This document shows positions 33,301-46,101 of a stretch of DNA of 64,000 nucleotides, piece by piece. Position 1 is the stretch's first letter. The number at the start of each line of letters is the position of its first letter. Both the position numbers and the translations under genes were made by a program. The DNA is from Hansschlegelia plantiphila (lineage in GTDB: Bacteria; Pseudomonadota; Alphaproteobacteria; Rhizobiales; Methylopilaceae). The stretch covers positions 180,569 through 244,568 of the forward strand of contig NZ_BSFI01000022.1 in NCBI RefSeq assembly GCF_027922265.1, written 5' to 3'. Below the pieces are notes generated by a model, which saw only the letters and a list, made by a program, of their open reading frames with translations, did not search any database and was not told where the DNA came from.

Positions 33301-35151
33301 CGGCTCGACCTGCTCGACGACGGCGAGCGCGCGGCCCTCGGCGCGGGCGACGGCGCCGCCAAGGACTACGGCTGCGGAAGCGTGCTGGAGCTGATCGAGG
33401 CCCGGATCGCCGCGGCGCCCGAGGCTCCGGCCGTGACCTTCGGGAGCGAGACGATCAGCTACGCCGAACTCGGCCTGCGGGCCGACCGTCTCGCGGCGCG
33501 GCTGCGGCGCCTCGGGGCGGGGGCCGACGCCGTCGTGGGCGTCGCGCTCGAGCGCTCGCTGGAGCTCGTCGTGGCGCTGCTCGGGATCATGAAGGCGGGC
33601 GCGGCTTTCCTGCCGCTCGATCCGGAGCTTCCGCCGGCCCGGCTGCAGGACATGGCCGAAGACGCCGGCGCGCGCATCGTGGTGAGCGTCGCCCGCCTCG
33701 CCGAGGCTTTCCCGGAAACGCCGGGCGTCCAGGTCGTGGCCCTCGACCGGATCGGCGGCGCCGAAGACGCGCGGTCCGACGCGGCCCCGCGGACGGACCG
33801 CCGGTCGCTCGCCTATGTGCTGTTCACGTCGGGCTCGACCGGCCGCCCGAAGGGCGTCGGCAACACCCATGCGGGCCTCCACAACCGCATCGCATGGATG
33901 CAGGAGCGCTACGGTCTCGCGCCCGGCGACGCGGTGCTTCAGAAGACCCCGATCGGCTTCGACGTCTCGGTCTGGGAGTTCTTCTGGCCGCTGGCGTTCG
34001 GCGCGCGGCTCGTCGTCGCCGCCCCCGGCGCGCATCGAGACCCTGCGGCGCTCGGCGCGCTGATCCGGGCGGAGAGGATCACGACGCTGCATTTCGTGCC
34101 CACGATGCTCGCGGCCTTCGTTGCCTCCGGGGAGCTGGGCCGCTGCCCCAGCCTCAGGCGGATCATGGCGAGCGGCGAGGCGTTGCCTCCGGACCTCGCC
34201 CGCGCCACGCTCGCCGAAACATCCGCCGAGCTGCACAACCTCTATGGCCCGACCGAGGCCGCGATCGACGTCACGCACTGGACCTGCGCGGCCGACGACG
34301 ACGTGATCCCAATCGGGCGGCCTATCGCCAACACCGCCATCCGCATCCTCGACGCCGATCTCGGCCTTGCGGCGCCGGGCGTTCCGGGCGAGCTCGCGAT
34401 CGCGGGCGTCAATCTCGCGCGCGGCTATCTCGGCCGGCCGGGGCTCACCGCAGAGCGCTTCGTACCCGACGCCCACGGCGCGCCGGGCGACCGGCTGTAT
34501 CTGACCGGGGACCTCGGGACGCTCGGCCGGGACGGCGCGATCCGCTATCTCGGCCGCCTCGACCGCCAGTTGAAGCTGCGCGGCATGCGGGTCGAGCCCG
34601 CCGAGATCGAGGCGGAGCTGCGCCGCCTGCCCGGCGCCCGCGACGCGGCCGTGCTGCCGTGGAGCGACGCGCTTGTCGCCTATGTCGCGGCCGACGCGCT
34701 CGACGAGTCCCAGGCGACCGCGATCCTCGCCGCGCGCCTGCCCGGCCACATGGTGCCCGCGCGGATCATCGCGCTGCCGGCTCTTCCCGCGACCGCCAAC
34801 GGCAAGCTCGACCGGCGCGCGCTGCCGCCCCCGGACGTCGCCGCCGCGTCCGACGAACCGCCGCTTCCCGGCGTCGAGCGCTCGGTCGCGGACATCTGGG
34901 AGGCCGCGCTCGGCGTCGCTGCCCTCGGCCGCCACGACGACTTCTTCCAGCGCGGCGGCCATTCCCTGCTCGCGATGCGGGTCGTGTCGCGGCTGCGGGC
35001 CGACCACGGGATCGATCTCCCGGTGAGTGCGCTGTTCGAGGCCCGCACGCTCGCCGCCTTCGCTGCGCGCGCAGAGAGCGCGGGAGGCGGCGTCGAGGAC
35101 GATGTCGCAGCGATGACCGAACTTTTGGACGTCCTCGAGGTCGCCGAATGA
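27391..35151 (+). CDS. NRPS 3: C-A(X1)-PCP-E-C-A(Ser)-PCP
   Basis: A 2586-residue protein starting at a GTG overlapping NRPS 2. The in-frame ATG 27409 is an alternative. Domains by position: C with HHVVVDA (about 165), a DG-to-DA variant; A1 (495-980) with pocket residues about D-A-E-D-S-G-A-M-T, an acidic pocket that suits ornithine/hydroxyornithine or another basic residue; PCP GGDSI (about 1032); epimerisation domain (1085-1510: [26 protein letters not shown]); D-to-L type C ([12 protein letters not shown] about 1550, HHLILDG about 1681); A2 (1997-2475) with D-V-W-H-M-S-L-I-D, serine; PCP GGHSL (about 2522). It adds D-X1 and then Ser. The X1 identity is inference. Confidence 0.93.
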   Translation: MSGAGIMDRAALAALMRADASGEGALVARSDPFAPAPLSFAQQRLWFLHRFDPADAAYNSARAFRLSGDLDVEALERAFQRLIARHGALRTRFFETAEGPRQSVLADAPFAIARNGPVSAETLADWARSGASEPFDLSARPLLRVRLAPVEEGGWALLIALHHVVVDAWSAEVILRDVEGFYAQEIGTTVAGTPPDGGIGAFSEIDAVDHAIWQRETFSGDGGEAAVARWRERFGDGVPPPLVLPAERRPAADRAAGRVARRLPPELAAALKAFCRRERLTPFAVLLAAFQLLLGRLSGQEDFAIGCPAATRGRAETEGVVGFLVNTQVFRTRLDPALTMRALCRRLRGEAMAALADAELPFELLLDALGVERDADRAPLFQAQFNFRPRRDARPLALSGLDIEKIDLPPLSPQFDLTLDVAADGEGADIELEYDAARFDAATAERWAETYLPLLGAALAAPDAPLGSIAGLDAAGLAQVRTWGEPSERVEDDGLFVHERIAAFAKAAPDRPAIVFGADTVSRGVLDARANEIAAALIAAGVGAEDLVGVSLERTPGLIAALLGVLKAGAAFLPLPLEWPDARLAEAAADAGAAVILAEVRSADRLAAAGARLLFVDGDDATGAPVAPRAARPHAGSLAYALYTSGSTGRPKAVAVPHGPLAMHSAAAARAFGLSEATRELHLLSFAVDAAHERWMGVLGAGGALVLKDEELWAPERALAEIAKAGVTNADLPPAYLAALAAHARAAGAAVPEGVLWSFGGEATSRANFELVREALRPRALINAYGPTETVMTPLARRWGRDDAAFDAPYAPIGRPLGDRRAYVLDGALQPVGPGVAAELYVGGDGLARGYLGRPGLTAERFLPDPSGAPGARMYRTGDLARWDAAGELLFVGRADDQLKIRGHRIEPGEVEAALAEIEGVVEAAAVAVEGPGGRRLVAYAAGPASSETILARLKARLPAHMVPSRVVTLDALPRLGSGKVDRRALPAVDWSGDGARAAPEGAAEATLAAVWAEVLGLAEVGATDNFFALGGDSILSLQVVSRARAAGLRITPRQMFERQTVRDLAAVAAPVEADETAPEAAETGEAELTPIQRWFFAQDIPNRSRWNQSVTLSAAAAVDDSALAAAFAALVARHGALRLRFAPAAEGWRQAYGPVDAEAALVVRDVADEAASAALAEELQTGLDLTTGPLIRAALERRAKGARLMIVVHHLVIDGVSWRVLLQDLETAYGQAAAGRPIDLGPTPAPFSAWGARIAAFARSPQAEAQLPFWREAVSGARAFPPARPDGADRIGDVFVHRLAFDRATTERLASAPRSVRARLDELLVAALVCALTARPGAPAVTIALEGHGRDGGLADGADLGGTVGWFTAIHPLRLAPAEGGPLAALKAVKDQMRAAPDRGLGYGALRWMGREDVRSELGATPEPDVLFNYLGRLDGATSDGGLFPLAALSAGVDRDAEAPCGAELVVNGRTLDGELALDFSASAARHDLRDVEALAERVAREAKAIADACLAPGADGLTPSDVPLAALDQHALDGLLRRLPHRPAEIEDVFPLSPMQEGMLFHGLETPELYVTQTLVAADGLDLERFAAAWEAAAARHAALRTGFAHEGLERPLQFVVGSVPSPVEIHDWRGRPDDPDEALRELGREERLRGFDLERPSLLRVALVRLDGGRARIALTAHHLILDGWSTSLLIGEVLARYDGRAVPAAGGRFRDHVAWLETRDAEAAAAAWRERLAPLDEPTSLAAAIGRREDAADGVGVFRHALGAGETARLMDFAKRERITLSTLVQGAWAFLLSRLTGERTVAFGATVAGRSSEVPGVETALGLFINTVAEVATVDPAAPVGDWLRGAQAQSAAMREHEHVALHLAQALAGRPGAPLFDTLIAFENYPVAEALKTRYGDGLALRQLSNLEATNYPLAITVAEKVGVLDFGWTFSREVFDDATIESLDARLKRVLLAMAGDAGAPLGRLDLLDDGERAALGAGDGAAKDYGCGSVLELIEARIAAAPEAPAVTFGSETISYAELGLRADRLAARLRRLGAGADAVVGVALERSLELVVALLGIMKAGAAFLPLDPELPPARLQDMAEDAGARIVVSVARLAEAFPETPGVQVVALDRIGGAEDARSDAAPRTDRRSLAYVLFTSGSTGRPKGVGNTHAGLHNRIAWMQERYGLAPGDAVLQKTPIGFDVSVWEFFWPLAFGARLVVAAPGAHRDPAALGALIRAERITTLHFVPTMLAAFVASGELGRCPSLRRIMASGEALPPDLARATLAETSAELHNLYGPTEAAIDVTHWTCAADDDVIPIGRPIANTAIRILDADLGLAAPGVPGELAIAGVNLARGYLGRPGLTAERFVPDAHGAPGDRLYLTGDLGTLGRDGAIRYLGRLDRQLKLRGMRVEPAEIEAELRRLPGARDAAVLPWSDALVAYVAADALDESQATAILAARLPGHMVPARIIALPALPATANGKLDRRALPPPDVAAASDEPPLPGVERSVADIWEAALGVAALGRHDDFFQRGGHSLLAMRVVSRLRADHGIDLPVSALFEARTLAAFAARAESAGGGVEDDVAAMTELLDVLEVAE

Positions 35152-38100
35152 ACGATTTGTCTCCCGGCCGCGCCGCCCAGCTCAAGGCCGTGGCCGACCG
35201 CGTCGTCGCCCTCCCGCAGGACAAGCGCCGGGCCTTTCTCATGCAGCTCCGCGACAAGGGGATTTCGCCCGCCTCGCTGCCGACGCCCCGCGCTCCGGAG
35301 CGCGAAGCCCGCGGGCTTTCCGACGCCCAGCGCCGCTTCTGGACGCTGTGGCGGCTCGATCCGGCGAGCGGCGCCTACAACATCGCGGCGGGGCTCCGCC
35401 TTCGGGGCATGCTCGACGAAGGCGCGCTCGCGGCCGCCCTCGACGCCGTCGTCTCGCGGCACGGCCAGCTGCGCGCGGTGTTCGCCGAAGAGGACGGCGA
35501 GGTCGTCCAGCGCATCCTCCCGACGGCGAGGGAAACGCTCGCCGTCGTGGATCTGACCGGACTGCCCGACGCCGAGCGCGCCGCCCGGTTCGAGACCCTG
35601 TCGAAGGCCGACGCCGCTGCGCCGTTCGATCTCGCGAGCGAAACGCCGTTTCGCGCCCTGCTCGTGCGCGAGACGGCCGACAGCGCCGCGCTGCTGCTGA
35701 CGCTCCACCACATCGCCGCCGACGGCTGGTCGCTCGAACTGCTGGTCGCCGACCTCGCGGCGGAATACGGCCGGCGTGTCGCGGGCGGCGGCGCGGACCG
35801 GCCGGCGCCGGTCATCGACTACGTCGACCACGCCTGGTGGCGCGGCCAGTTGCTCGACGCCGGCGAGGGCGAACGCGAGCTCGATTTCTGGCGCGAGACG
35901 CTCGGGGACGTCCACCGGACCCTGGATCTGCCCGCCGACCGGCCGCGCACCGGCCGCAGCGACGTCGACGCCGGCGTGCTGCGCTTCGATCTTCCGCCCG
36001 AGACCGCGTCGGCGGTCGCGGCGCTCGGCCGCGATCTCGGGGCGACCGGCTTCATGGTTCTGCTCGCGGGCTTCGCCGTCCTGCTCGCGCGTCTCGCAGG
36101 CCAGCCGGAGCTTCGCGTCGGAACCGCGGTGGCGAACCGCTCCAGCCCAGACGTCGAGGGCGTGATCGGCTGCTTCGTCAACACGCTCGCGCTGCCGCTG
36201 CGCGTCGATCCGTGGCTCAGCTTCGCCGTGCTCGTGACGGAGACCCGGCGGACGGTGCTGTCGGCGCAGGCGAACCAGACTCTTCCGTTCGAGCGGCTGG
36301 TGCAGAGCCTCAGTCCGGAGCGCAGCCTGACGCGCGCGCCGCTGTTCCAGGTCATGTTCCAGCACGACCGCGCCGCGGCTGCGCACAGCGTCCGGTTCGA
36401 GGGGCTTCGGAGCGAACCGCTCGCCCGCGAGGGCGGCGCGGCGCAGTTCGACCTCACGCTGACGACCGTCGAGGACGCGGACGGGCGGCTGCGCGGCTCG
36501 TTCGAATATGACGCCGCGGTTTTCGACCGCGGGACGGTCGCTGGCTGGGCGTCGCGTTTCGAGCGCCTCATCGGCGAACTGCTCCGCCATCCCGACGCGG
36601 CGCTCGGTGGGGCGACGCGTCTCGACGACGACGCGTTCGCCGAAGTCATGCAGTGGGGCGCGCCGGGCTGGCGGACCGAGGCGGACGGCCTGCTGGTCCA
36701 TGAGCGGATTGCGGCCTTCGCCGCGACCGACGCCGGGCGCGACGCCATCCTGTTCGGCGAACGCGTGGTGACGCGGGGGGCGCTGGAGGCGCGGGCGAAC
36801 CGGATCGCCGCCGCGCTGGTCGAAGCCGGAGTTGGGCCGGAGGACCGGGTCGCCGTCGCGCTCCCGCGCTCGCCCGAGCTGATCGCCGCCCTGCTCGGCG
36901 TGCTCAAGGCGGGCGCCGCCTTCCTGCCGCTGCCGCTCGACCAGCCGGACCGGCGGATCGCCGAGACGGCCGCCGACGCGGGCGCGGTCCTCGTCGTGAC
37001 GGAAGCGGCGGCCGCGCCGCGGCTGCAGGGCGCAGGCGTGCGCCTTCTCGTTCTGGAGCGCGACGCGGCCGGGGAGCAGGACGCGCCGCCGGACGTTGCG
37101 CGACCGCATCCGGACCAGCTCGCTTATGTGCTCTACACGTCGGGCTCGACCGGCAGGCCCAAGGGCGTCGCCGTGGCGCACGGGCCGCTCGCGGCGCATT
37201 CGGCGGCGGCCGCCGTCGCCTTCGGCCTGTCGGAGGCGACACGGGAGCTCCATGTGCTGTCCTTCGCCTTCGACGCCGCCCACGAGCGCTGGCTCGGCGC
37301 GCTCGGCGCGGGCGGGGCGCTCGTGCTGAAAGACGAGGAGCTCTGGGCGCCGGAGCGGACGCTCGCCGAAATCGCCGGCCGCGCAATCACCCATGCGGAT
37401 GTTCCGCCCGCCTATCTCGCCGCGATCGCCGAGCATGCCGAGCAAAGCGGAGCGGAGGCGCCCGGAGGCGCGCTCTACTCCTTCGGGGGCGAGGCGACCT
37501 CGCGCGCCGCCTTCGAGCTGATCATCCGCGCCCTGAAGCCCCGCGCGCTCGTCAACGGCTACGGACCGACCGAGACGGTGATGACGCCGCTCGCCTGGCG
37601 ATGGGACGGCGGGGCAGGCTTCGAATCCGCCTACGCGCCGCTCGGCCGTCCGATCGGAGAACGGCGGGCCTATGTGCTCGACCACGCGCTCCAGCCGGTC
37701 GCCCCGGACGCGGCGGGCGAGCTCTACATCGGCGGCGACGTGATCGCCCGCGGGTACCTCGATCGGCCCGCGGCCACCGCCGAGCGCTTCACGCCCGATC
37801 CGTTCGGGGCGCCGGGCGCCCGCATGTACCGCACCGGCGATCTCGCGCGCTGGACCCGCGGCGGCGAACTGATCTTCCTCGGACGGGCGGACGACCAGGT
37901 GAAGATCCGCGGCCATCGAATCGAACCCGGAGAGGTCGAGGCGGCGCTGCTCGCGGAGGACGGCGTGCGGGAGGCGGTCGCGGTCGCGGTCGAGGCGCCG
38001 GAGGGGCGCCGTCTCGTCGCCTACGCCGCGCCTTCGGGCGACGGCGAGGCGCTTCTCGCCGCGCTGAGGGAGCGCCTTCCCACCCACATGGTCCCCGCGC

Positions 38101-41100
38101 GGGTCGTGACGCTCGACGCGCTTCCACGGGCGGGCTCCGGCAAGGTCGACCGGCGCGCCTTGCCCGCGGTCGACTGGTCGCAGGCGAGCGGGCGGGTTGC
38201 GCCCGAGGGGCAGATCGAGACCGCGCTCGCCGAGATCTGGGCGCACGCGCTCGGCTTCGACGCGGTCGGCGCGACCGACAACTTCTTCGCGCTCGGCGGC
38301 GACTCCATCCTGTCGCTCCAGGTCGTCTCGCGCGCCCGGGCCAAGGGCCTCGCCGTCTCGCCCAAGCAGATCTTCGAACGCCAGACCGTCCGCGAACTCG
38401 CGGAGGTCGCCACTTTCGCCGGGGACGACGTTCGGCCGCGTGCCGGCGCCGCGGGCGAGGCGCCGCCGCTTTCCGATGCCGACCTCGAGGCGCTTGGCGT
38501 CGCGCGCGGCGCGGTCGAGGCGGTGTTCCCGCTGTCGCCGCTCCAGCGCGGGCTGCTGTTCCATGCGGCGGAGGATCCCGAGGGCGCGGCCTATGTCGAG
38601 CAGAGCGTCGTCACGGTCGACGGGCTCGACGCCGAACGCTTCGCGCAGGCCTGGCGCGAGACCTTCGCGCGCCATCAGGCGCTGCGCAGCGTGTTTATCG
38701 CGGACAACCAGGTCGTGTTTCGCGACGCCGCCTGTCCGATCGAGATCGTCGACGCCCGCGGCCTCGGCGACGCCGCCCTCGCGGCGATCGCGAGCGAGGA
38801 GCGCGCGCGCCGCTTCGACCTCGTCCGCGGGCCGCTGTCGCGCCTCAAGCTCCTGCGCTGCGACGAGGCCCGCTGGCGCCTCGTCTGGACGTTCCATCAC
38901 GTCATTCTCGACGGCTGGAGCGCCTCGCTGGCGATCGGCGAAGCGCTGACGCGCTATGCGGGCGGCACGCTGCCGGAGGTCGCGCCCTACGCCCGCTACG
39001 TGGACTGGCTGTCCCGCCGGGACGCCGCGGCCGACGAGGCGTTCTGGCGCGAAGCCCTGGCGGGGGTCGACGAGCCGACCCTGCTCGGGGCCGCGGCCGC
39101 CAGCGCGGGCGGACAGTCGGAGCACGGCCTGCTGCGCCGCAGGCGAGACCACGCCGCGACGGCCCGCCTCGTAGCCTTCGCCAGGCGGGAGCGCGTCACG
39201 CTCAACGCCCTGATCCAGGGCGCGTGGGCGCTGCTGCTGTCGCGCCGGACGGGCCAGGAGACCGTGACGTTCGGCGCTACGGTCTCGGGCAGGCCGGCTG
39301 AGCTCGACGGCTGCGAGACGATGATCGGGCTGTTCATCAACACGCTGCCGGTCGCGGTCTCCGCGCCGCCCGGCCGCCGCGTCGGCGAGTGGCTGCGCGA
39401 CCTGCAGGCGTGGGGAGCCGCGCTCCGCGAACATGAGCAGACGCCGCTCAACGACGTCCAGCGCTGGGCCGGGCATCCGGGCCGGCCGCTGTTCGACACG
39501 CTCCTCGTGTTCGAGAACTATCCGGTCGACCGCGCGGCGCGGGACGGATCGGGACTGACCGTCGAGGCGGTGGAGGCCGAGGCGGCCGCCCTGACCCATT
39601 ATCCGCTCACGCTCGGGATCGACGCCGGCGAGGCGCTCGACATCGCCTTCGGCTACGATCGCGCCGTGTTCTCCGACGAGCGCGTCCGCGAGCTGGCGCG
39701 CAGCCTGGACGCGCTGCTCGACCGCCTCGCGGCGGATCCGGACGCGGCTCTCGGGTCGCTCTCCCCGCTGTCGGAGGAGGACGCGGCGATCCAGGCGCCC
39801 TGGACGCGCGGCCAGTGGGAGAAGCAGGCGCCGCAGTTCGTCCATGAGCGGATCGCCGCCTGGGCGGCCGCGGATCCGGACCGTCCCGCGGTGCTTTTCG
39901 GCGACCTCACGGTGACGCGCGGCGAGCTCGACAGGCGCGCCAACCGGATCGCCCGCGCCCTCGTCGACCGCGACGTCGGGCCGGACCGGATCGTCGGCGT
40001 CATGCTCGGCCGATCGCCCGACCACCTTGCGGCGCTGCTCGGCGTGCTGAAGGCCGGCGGCGCCTTCCTGCCCCTGCCGCTCGACTGGCCGGCGGCCCGG
40101 CTCGCTGAAACGGTTGCGGATGCGGGCGCCTGGCTCGTGATCGCCGAGGCGTCGACGCTCGACCGGGCGCGTGCGACCGGCGCCGCCGTGGTCGGGATCG
40201 ACGGCCCCGACGGGTCGGGCGCGGCCGCGGCGCCGCTCCCATCCGCGCTCCACGCCGAAAGCCTCGCCTATGTCATCTACACGTCGGGCTCGACGGGACG
40301 GCCGAAGGGCGTCGGCGTCGGCCACGCCGCGATCGCCATGCACTGCGCGGCGACCGCGCCGCTTTACGACATGGACGAGCGCTCGCGCGAATTCCACTTT
40401 ATCAATCTCGCCTTCGACGGCGCGCACGAGCGCTGGCTGACCGCGCTCATGACGGGCGGAAGCCTCGTGCTGCGCGACGACGAGCTCTGGACGCCCGAGC
40501 GCACGCTCGAGGCGATGGGCCGGCACGGCGTCACCAACGCCGGCTTCCCGCCGGCCTATCTCACCGCGATGGCCTCGGGCGCCGCGGGCGCGCCGCCGCC
40601 GGCCGTGGACCTCTACTCGTTCGGCGGCGAGGCGATGCCGCGCGCCGGCTTCGAGCTGGCGCGATCGGCGCTGAAGCCGCGCGTCCTGATCAACGGCTAC
40701 GGTCCGACCGAGGCGGTGGTGACGCCGCTGCTCTGGCGCGTCGAGACCGCCTCCGATGTCGTCTTCGAGGGCCCCTATGCGCCGATCGGCCGCCCGGTCG
40801 GCGACCGGCGCGCCTATGTCCTCGACGACGCGCTCCATCCGGCTCCGGAAGGCGCGACCGGCGAACTCTGGATCGGCGGCGCGGGGCTCGCGCGCGGCTA
40901 TCTCCGCCGCGCCGCGCTCACGGCGGAACGCTTCGTCCCGGATCCGTCCGGAGAGCCGGGAGCGAGGATGTTCCGCACCGGCGACCTCGTGCGCTGGGGG
41001 GCGGACGGCGCGGCGATCTATGTCGGGCGCGTCGACGAGCAGGTGAAGATCCGCGGCTATCGCATCGAGCTCGGCGAGATCGAGGCGGCGCTGGTCGAGG

Positions 41101-44100
41101 CGGGAGCCCGCGAGGCGGTGGCGCTCGCCGTCGAGACGCCCCGCGGGCGGCGGCTCGCCGGCTATGCAGCGGGCGCAGACGGCGCGGCCCTGCTTGGGGC
41201 GCTGAAGCTGCAGCTGCCCGACTACATGGTCCCATCGCGAATCGTCACGCTCGCGGCGCTACCACGGCTGTCGACGGGCAAAATCGATCGCCGCTCCCTG
41301 CCTCAGATCGACTGGGAGGCCGACGACGCCGGCGCGGTCAAGCCGGCTGGCGAGGTCGAGACGGCGCTCGCCCGTGCATGGGCCGAAACGCTGAACCTTC
41401 CGGAAGTCGGCGTCACCGATAATTTCTTCGGGCTCGGCGGCGACTCCATCCTCTCCCTGCAGGCGGTGTCGCGGGCCCGGGCCTCGGGCGTGGTCGTCAC
41501 CCCGCGCCAGATTTTCGAGCGGCCGACGATCCGTGAGCTCGCCGAGGTCGCGGAGCGGGCCGCGGTGGCGGCAGCGCCGGCGGGGCCCGTTCAAGGGCCT
41601 GCGGTCCTGACGCCGATCCAGCGCTGGTTCTTCTCGCTTCAGCTGGCGCGGCCGGCGCGCTGGAGCCAGTCGGTGGAGCTTTCGGCGCAAGGAACGGTGG
41701 ACGTCGCGGCCCTTGGGCTGGCGTTCGACGCGCTCGTCGAGCGGCACGACGCGCTGCGGCTGCGCTATCGGCGCAACGACGCGGCGGGCGAATGGCGTCA
41801 GGATTACGCGCCCGCAGAGACGGTGCGTGACACGCTTGGGGTCCGGGACGTCGCGGACGACACGGAGCTTGCGGACCTGTGCGAGACGCTGCAGACGGAC
41901 CTTGACCTCGAGCACGGCCCGCTCGTCCGCGCCGCGCTCGCGCGGCTTCCGGACGGAACGGCGCGGCTGCTCGTCGTCGTCCATCATCTTGTGGTCGACG
42001 GCGTCTCGTGGCGCGTGCTGCTCGAGGATCTGGAGCAGGCCTATGATCAGGCCCGATCGGGCGCGGCCGTTGCGCTCGGCGCGAGAAGCGCGCCGTTCTC
42101 TGCCTGGGGCGCGCGGCTCGAAACCTACGCCGCGAGCGCCGGGCTAGAGGCCGAGCGGCCGTTCTGGCGCCGGGCGGCCTCGAGCGAACGCGCCTTCCCG
42201 CCCGCGCGCCCCGAGGGCGCGGACCGGATCTCGGAAGCGGAGCGGGTGCGCGTCTCATTCGACCGCGCCGCGACGGCGCGGCTTGCGGCGGCGCCCCGCG
42301 CCGTCCGCGCGCGGGTCGACGACCTGCTGCTCGCGGCGCTGGCGCGGGTTCTCGCGCGACGGCGCGGCGCCGAGGCGCTGACGGTCGGGATGGAGGGCCA
42401 CGGCCGCGACGGCGGTCCGTCCGATGGGCTCGACCTCAGCCGCACGGTCGGCTGGTTCACGAGCGTCTTTCCGCTCCGGCTGGAGGGGTTGACGGGCGAA
42501 CCGCTCGCCACGCTGAAGGCGGTCAAGGACGCCGCGCGGGCGGCCCCCGGGAAGGGCCTCGGCTATGGCGTCCTGCGCTGGATGGGAAGCGACGAGGCGC
42601 GCGCCGAGCTCGCCTTGCTTCCGGCGCCGGACGTGCTGTTCAACTATCTCGGTCGGTTCGACGTCTCGGGCGCACCAGCGGGCGCGTTCGTGCTCACCGG
42701 ACGCAGCGCCGGAGATGACCAGGATCCGGACTCTCCCCTGGGCGCCGAGCTGACCATCAACGGCCAGACGCTCGACGGCGAACTGACGCTCGACCTCGTG
42801 TTTTCCGCCGCGCGCCACGACCGCGCCGTAGTCGAGGAACTCGCGGGGGCCCTGAGATCGGAGGCGATCGCGCTGGCGGCGGCCTGCGAGCGGCCGGACG
42901 CTGAAGGGCTGACGCCTTCCGACGTCGCGCTGGCGCGTCTCGACCAGCCGCGTCTCGACGCGCTGCTCCAGCGCCTGCCGCTTCGGCCGGGGGAGGTTCA
43001 GGACATCTATCCCCTGACTCCGATGCAGCAGGGCATGCTGTTTCACGGCCTCGACGAGCCCGAACTTTATGTCACGCAGATCTCGGTCGCGGCCGAAGGG
43101 CTCGACTGCGCCCGCTTCGCGGCCGCCTGGGACGCAACCGTCGCCCGGCACGCGGCGCTGCGCACCGGCTTCGTGTCCGATGGCCTCGAACGGCCGCTCC
43201 AGTTCGTCGTCGAGAAGGCGGCTTCCGTGGTCGAAACGCTCGACTGGCGGGGCCGGGACGTCACGGAGGACAATCTCGCCGCCCATGCCGAGGGGGAGCG
43301 CCAGCGCGGCTTCGACCTGCTCAGGCCGCCCCTGCTGCGGATCTCGCTGGTCCGCCTCGACGGCGGACGCGTGCGCGTCGTTCTGACGAGCCATCATCTC
43401 ATCCTCGACGGCTGGAGCACCTCGCGCCTGACGGCCGAGGCGCTCGCCCGCTACGAGGGCCGCGCCGTCCCGGCGGCGGGCGGGCGTTTCCGCGACCACA
43501 TCGCCTGGCTCGAGGCCCGTGACGCCGAGGCCTCCGCCGCCTTCTGGAAGGAGAGGCTCGCGTCGCTCGACGGGCCGACGCTGCTCGCCGAAATCTTCGG
43601 CAGGCCGCCCAAGGGCGAAACCGGCTTCGGCCACGAGGCTTTCACCCTAGATCCCGGCGCGACCGCGCGGCTCAAGCGTTTCGCCCGCGAGCGCAACGTC
43701 ACGCTGAACACCGTTGTCCAGGGCGCCTGGGCGCTGTTGCTGTCGCGCCTGACCGGCGCGCGGACCGTCGCCTTCGGAACCACGACCTCCGGCCGCTCGT
43801 CCGACGTCCCCGGCGTCGGCGAGGCCGTCGGCCTGTACATCAACACGCTGATCCAGGCCGAGACCGTCGATCCATCCCAGGGCGCGGCGGACTGGCTCGC
43901 CGACGTTCAGGCGCGCGCGGCCGCGATGCGCGATCACGAGCACGCGCCGCTCTACGCGACCCAGGCGCTCGCGGGCTTCGGCGGCGCGGCGCCGTTCGAC
44001 ACGCTGCTGGTGTTCGAAAACTATCCGGTCTCGGCGGCGCTTCACGAAGGGCGCGGCGTGAAGCTCGCACCGCTCGGAGGCGTCGAGACCACCAACTATC

Positions 44101-46097
44101 CGCTGGCGCTCACAGTCATGGAGACCGGCGCGGGGCTCGAATTCGGTTGGACCTGGAGCCGCGAGGCCTTTCGCGGCGAGACGGTCGCCGGTCTGGACGC
44201 CAGCCTGAAGCGGGCGGTGCTGGCGATCGTCGCCGATCCGGACGCTCCGCTCGGCGCGGTCGACCTGCTCGACGCCGCCAAGAGCATGGCCGACGCCTCG
44301 ACGGCGCGCGACTGGGGGGGCCGGGCGACCGTGCTCGACCGCATCGCGGGGTGGATCGAGCGGACGCCGGAGGCGCCGGCGGTCGCCTTCGAAGGCGAGA
44401 CGCTGAGCTACGGCGAACTCGGCCGGCGCGTCGATGACCTCGCGGCCCGGCTCGCGGGCCGCGGCGTGCGCGAGGATCATGTGGTCGGGATCGCGCTCGA
44501 GCGCTCGCTCGAACTCGTGGTCGCGATCCTCGCGATCATGAAGGCGGGCGCCGCCTGGCTGCCGCTCGAGCCCGATCTGCCGGCGGCGCGCATCGCCGAG
44601 ATGGCGGCGGACGCGGGCGCGCAGGTTGTACTAAGCGCGTCGAGTCTCGCTGGCCGGCTCCCGGCCGGCGCCGGTTTCGAGGTTCTGCTGCTCGACCGGC
44701 CGGACTCCGATCCGCACGTGACGCCCTCTCCGCGGCTCCATCCCAAGTCGCTCGCCTATGTCATCTACACCTCGGGCTCGACCGGCAGGCCGAAGGGCGT
44801 CGGCAACACGCACGAGGGGCTCCGCAACCGTGTCGCCTGGATGCAAGACCGCTACGCCCTGACGCCCGACGACGCGGTTCTGCAGAAGACCCCCATGGGC
44901 TTCGACGTCTCGGTCTGGGAGTTCGTCTGGCCGCTCTTCGCGGGCGCCCGGCTCGTGGTCGCGCCGCCCGGCGCCCATCGCGATCCCGCTGCGCTCGGCG
45001 CGCTCATCAGGGCCGAGGGCGTGACGACGCTGCACTTCGTGCCGTCCATGCTGGCGGCCTTCCTCGCTTCGGGCGAGCTGTCGTCCTGCCCGACCCTCCG
45101 GCGCATCCTCGCGAGCGGCGAGGCGCTTGCGCCAGACCTCGCCCGGGGAACGCTGGCCGCGACCGGAGCGGAGCTGCACAATCTCTACGGTCCGACCGAG
45201 GCGGCGATCGACGTGACGCACTGGACCTGCGCTTCCGACGAGCGGCGAACGCCGATCGGCCTGCCGATCGCCAACACCGCGATCCGCATCCTCGACGCGG
45301 ACTTCCACGAGGCGCCTCCGGGCGCGGCCGGGGAGCTCGCGATCGCGGGCGTCAATCTCGCGCGCGGCTATCTCGGCCGGCCGGGGCTGACCGCTGCGCG
45401 CTTCGCGCCCGATCCTGGAGGGGCGCCCGGCGACAGGCTCTATCTGACCGGCGACCTCGCCCGCCGGGATCCGGACGGGGCGCTGATCTATCTCGGCCGC
45501 GTCGACCGGCAGGTGAAGCTGCGCGGAATGCGGGTGGAGCCGGGCGAGGTCGAGGCGGCGCTCCGGGGCTTCCCAGGCGTTCGCGAGGCCGCTGTCATCG
45601 TGGTCCGCGACGCGCTCGTGGCCTATGTCGCGACCGGGGACGGAGCTTGCGCGCCCGAGGACGAGATCAGGGCCTCGCTCGCCGAGCGGCTCCCCGCGCA
45701 TTTCGTGCCGGCGCGGGTCGTCGTCCTGCCGGCGCTGCCGACCACGCGGAACGGCAAGCTCGACGTTTCGGCCCTACCGAATCCGGACGGCGGCCGGAGC
45801 TCAGAGGCGGAGCCGCCGGAGACCGAGACCGAACGCGCCGTCGCGGAGGTCTGGGAGGAGGCGCTGGGCGTCGCCCCCGGCCGCAGCGACGACTTCTTCC
45901 ACCTCGGCGGCCATTCGCTGACCGCCATGAAAGCGCGTGCGCTCCTGCTCGAACGCCACGGGCTCGACGCGCCGATCCGCCGGTTCTTCGAGCGTCCGCG
46001 GCTCGCCGATTTCGCGGCCTCGCTGCCGCAGCTCGGCGAGCGCCCGCAGGGCCTGCTCGACGACATGGACCGCTGGATGAGCGAGATCGAAGGATAG
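35148..46097 (+). CDS. NRPS 4: C-A(X2)-PCP-C-A(X3)-PCP-E-C-A(Ser)-PCP
   Basis: A 3649-residue protein. ATG 35148 overlaps the NRPS 3 stop (ATGA), and the open frame further upstream is a shadow. C1 has HHIAADG (about 187). A1 (517-1000) has pocket D-A-E-D-S-G-G-M-T. PCP1 is LGGDSILSL (about 1050). C2 looks D-to-L type ([12 protein letters not shown] about 1126, HHVILDG about 1250) although no E domain precedes it. A2 (1564-2050) has D-G-E-G-S-G-G-V-T, hydroxyornithine-like. PCP2 is GGDSI (about 2096). E (2152-2590) has [12 protein letters not shown] and VLFNYLGR. C3 has [12 protein letters not shown] (about 2620). A3 (3064-3540) has D-V-W-H-L-S-L-I-D, serine. PCP3 is GGHSL (about 3585). It adds X2, D-X3 and Ser. 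Confidence 0.94.
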   Translation: MNDLSPGRAAQLKAVADRVVALPQDKRRAFLMQLRDKGISPASLPTPRAPEREARGLSDAQRRFWTLWRLDPASGAYNIAAGLRLRGMLDEGALAAALDAVVSRHGQLRAVFAEEDGEVVQRILPTARETLAVVDLTGLPDAERAARFETLSKADAAAPFDLASETPFRALLVRETADSAALLLTLHHIAADGWSLELLVADLAAEYGRRVAGGGADRPAPVIDYVDHAWWRGQLLDAGEGERELDFWRETLGDVHRTLDLPADRPRTGRSDVDAGVLRFDLPPETASAVAALGRDLGATGFMVLLAGFAVLLARLAGQPELRVGTAVANRSSPDVEGVIGCFVNTLALPLRVDPWLSFAVLVTETRRTVLSAQANQTLPFERLVQSLSPERSLTRAPLFQVMFQHDRAAAAHSVRFEGLRSEPLAREGGAAQFDLTLTTVEDADGRLRGSFEYDAAVFDRGTVAGWASRFERLIGELLRHPDAALGGATRLDDDAFAEVMQWGAPGWRTEADGLLVHERIAAFAATDAGRDAILFGERVVTRGALEARANRIAAALVEAGVGPEDRVAVALPRSPELIAALLGVLKAGAAFLPLPLDQPDRRIAETAADAGAVLVVTEAAAAPRLQGAGVRLLVLERDAAGEQDAPPDVARPHPDQLAYVLYTSGSTGRPKGVAVAHGPLAAHSAAAAVAFGLSEATRELHVLSFAFDAAHERWLGALGAGGALVLKDEELWAPERTLAEIAGRAITHADVPPAYLAAIAEHAEQSGAEAPGGALYSFGGEATSRAAFELIIRALKPRALVNGYGPTETVMTPLAWRWDGGAGFESAYAPLGRPIGERRAYVLDHALQPVAPDAAGELYIGGDVIARGYLDRPAATAERFTPDPFGAPGARMYRTGDLARWTRGGELIFLGRADDQVKIRGHRIEPGEVEAALLAEDGVREAVAVAVEAPEGRRLVAYAAPSGDGEALLAALRERLPTHMVPARVVTLDALPRAGSGKVDRRALPAVDWSQASGRVAPEGQIETALAEIWAHALGFDAVGATDNFFALGGDSILSLQVVSRARAKGLAVSPKQIFERQTVRELAEVATFAGDDVRPRAGAAGEAPPLSDADLEALGVARGAVEAVFPLSPLQRGLLFHAAEDPEGAAYVEQSVVTVDGLDAERFAQAWRETFARHQALRSVFIADNQVVFRDAACPIEIVDARGLGDAALAAIASEERARRFDLVRGPLSRLKLLRCDEARWRLVWTFHHVILDGWSASLAIGEALTRYAGGTLPEVAPYARYVDWLSRRDAAADEAFWREALAGVDEPTLLGAAAASAGGQSEHGLLRRRRDHAATARLVAFARRERVTLNALIQGAWALLLSRRTGQETVTFGATVSGRPAELDGCETMIGLFINTLPVAVSAPPGRRVGEWLRDLQAWGAALREHEQTPLNDVQRWAGHPGRPLFDTLLVFENYPVDRAARDGSGLTVEAVEAEAAALTHYPLTLGIDAGEALDIAFGYDRAVFSDERVRELARSLDALLDRLAADPDAALGSLSPLSEEDAAIQAPWTRGQWEKQAPQFVHERIAAWAAADPDRPAVLFGDLTVTRGELDRRANRIARALVDRDVGPDRIVGVMLGRSPDHLAALLGVLKAGGAFLPLPLDWPAARLAETVADAGAWLVIAEASTLDRARATGAAVVGIDGPDGSGAAAAPLPSALHAESLAYVIYTSGSTGRPKGVGVGHAAIAMHCAATAPLYDMDERSREFHFINLAFDGAHERWLTALMTGGSLVLRDDELWTPERTLEAMGRHGVTNAGFPPAYLTAMASGAAGAPPPAVDLYSFGGEAMPRAGFELARSALKPRVLINGYGPTEAVVTPLLWRVETASDVVFEGPYAPIGRPVGDRRAYVLDDALHPAPEGATGELWIGGAGLARGYLRRAALTAERFVPDPSGEPGARMFRTGDLVRWGADGAAIYVGRVDEQVKIRGYRIELGEIEAALVEAGAREAVALAVETPRGRRLAGYAAGADGAALLGALKLQLPDYMVPSRIVTLAALPRLSTGKIDRRSLPQIDWEADDAGAVKPAGEVETALARAWAETLNLPEVGVTDNFFGLGGDSILSLQAVSRARASGVVVTPRQIFERPTIRELAEVAERAAVAAAPAGPVQGPAVLTPIQRWFFSLQLARPARWSQSVELSAQGTVDVAALGLAFDALVERHDALRLRYRRNDAAGEWRQDYAPAETVRDTLGVRDVADDTELADLCETLQTDLDLEHGPLVRAALARLPDGTARLLVVVHHLVVDGVSWRVLLEDLEQAYDQARSGAAVALGARSAPFSAWGARLETYAASAGLEAERPFWRRAASSERAFPPARPEGADRISEAERVRVSFDRAATARLAAAPRAVRARVDDLLLAALARVLARRRGAEALTVGMEGHGRDGGPSDGLDLSRTVGWFTSVFPLRLEGLTGEPLATLKAVKDAARAAPGKGLGYGVLRWMGSDEARAELALLPAPDVLFNYLGRFDVSGAPAGAFVLTGRSAGDDQDPDSPLGAELTINGQTLDGELTLDLVFSAARHDRAVVEELAGALRSEAIALAAACERPDAEGLTPSDVALARLDQPRLDALLQRLPLRPGEVQDIYPLTPMQQGMLFHGLDEPELYVTQISVAAEGLDCARFAAAWDATVARHAALRTGFVSDGLERPLQFVVEKAASVVETLDWRGRDVTEDNLAAHAEGERQRGFDLLRPPLLRISLVRLDGGRVRVVLTSHHLILDGWSTSRLTAEALARYEGRAVPAAGGRFRDHIAWLEARDAEASAAFWKERLASLDGPTLLAEIFGRPPKGETGFGHEAFTLDPGATARLKRFARERNVTLNTVVQGAWALLLSRLTGARTVAFGTTTSGRSSDVPGVGEAVGLYINTLIQAETVDPSQGAADWLADVQARAAAMRDHEHAPLYATQALAGFGGAAPFDTLLVFENYPVSAALHEGRGVKLAPLGGVETTNYPLALTVMETGAGLEFGWTWSREAFRGETVAGLDASLKRAVLAIVADPDAPLGAVDLLDAAKSMADASTARDWGGRATVLDRIAGWIERTPEAPAVAFEGETLSYGELGRRVDDLAARLAGRGVREDHVVGIALERSLELVVAILAIMKAGAAWLPLEPDLPAARIAEMAADAGAQVVLSASSLAGRLPAGAGFEVLLLDRPDSDPHVTPSPRLHPKSLAYVIYTSGSTGRPKGVGNTHEGLRNRVAWMQDRYALTPDDAVLQKTPMGFDVSVWEFVWPLFAGARLVVAPPGAHRDPAALGALIRAEGVTTLHFVPSMLAAFLASGELSSCPTLRRILASGEALAPDLARGTLAATGAELHNLYGPTEAAIDVTHWTCASDERRTPIGLPIANTAIRILDADFHEAPPGAAGELAIAGVNLARGYLGRPGLTAARFAPDPGGAPGDRLYLTGDLARRDPDGALIYLGRVDRQVKLRGMRVEPGEVEAALRGFPGVREAAVIVVRDALVAYVATGDGACAPEDEIRASLAERLPAHFVPARVVVLPALPTTRNGKLDVSALPNPDGGRSSEAEPPETETERAVAEVWEEALGVAPGRSDDFFHLGGHSLTAMKARALLLERHGLDAPIRRFFERPRLADFAASLPQLGERPQGLLDDMDRWMSEIEG

Positions 46098-46101
46098 AGC
46101 G

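Noticed and set aside
33192..35147. Upstream extension of the NRPS 4 frame inside NRPS 3
   Set aside because: It is arginine/proline-rich shadow sequence in the wrong frame of NRPS 3. The real start overlaps the NRPS 3 stop.
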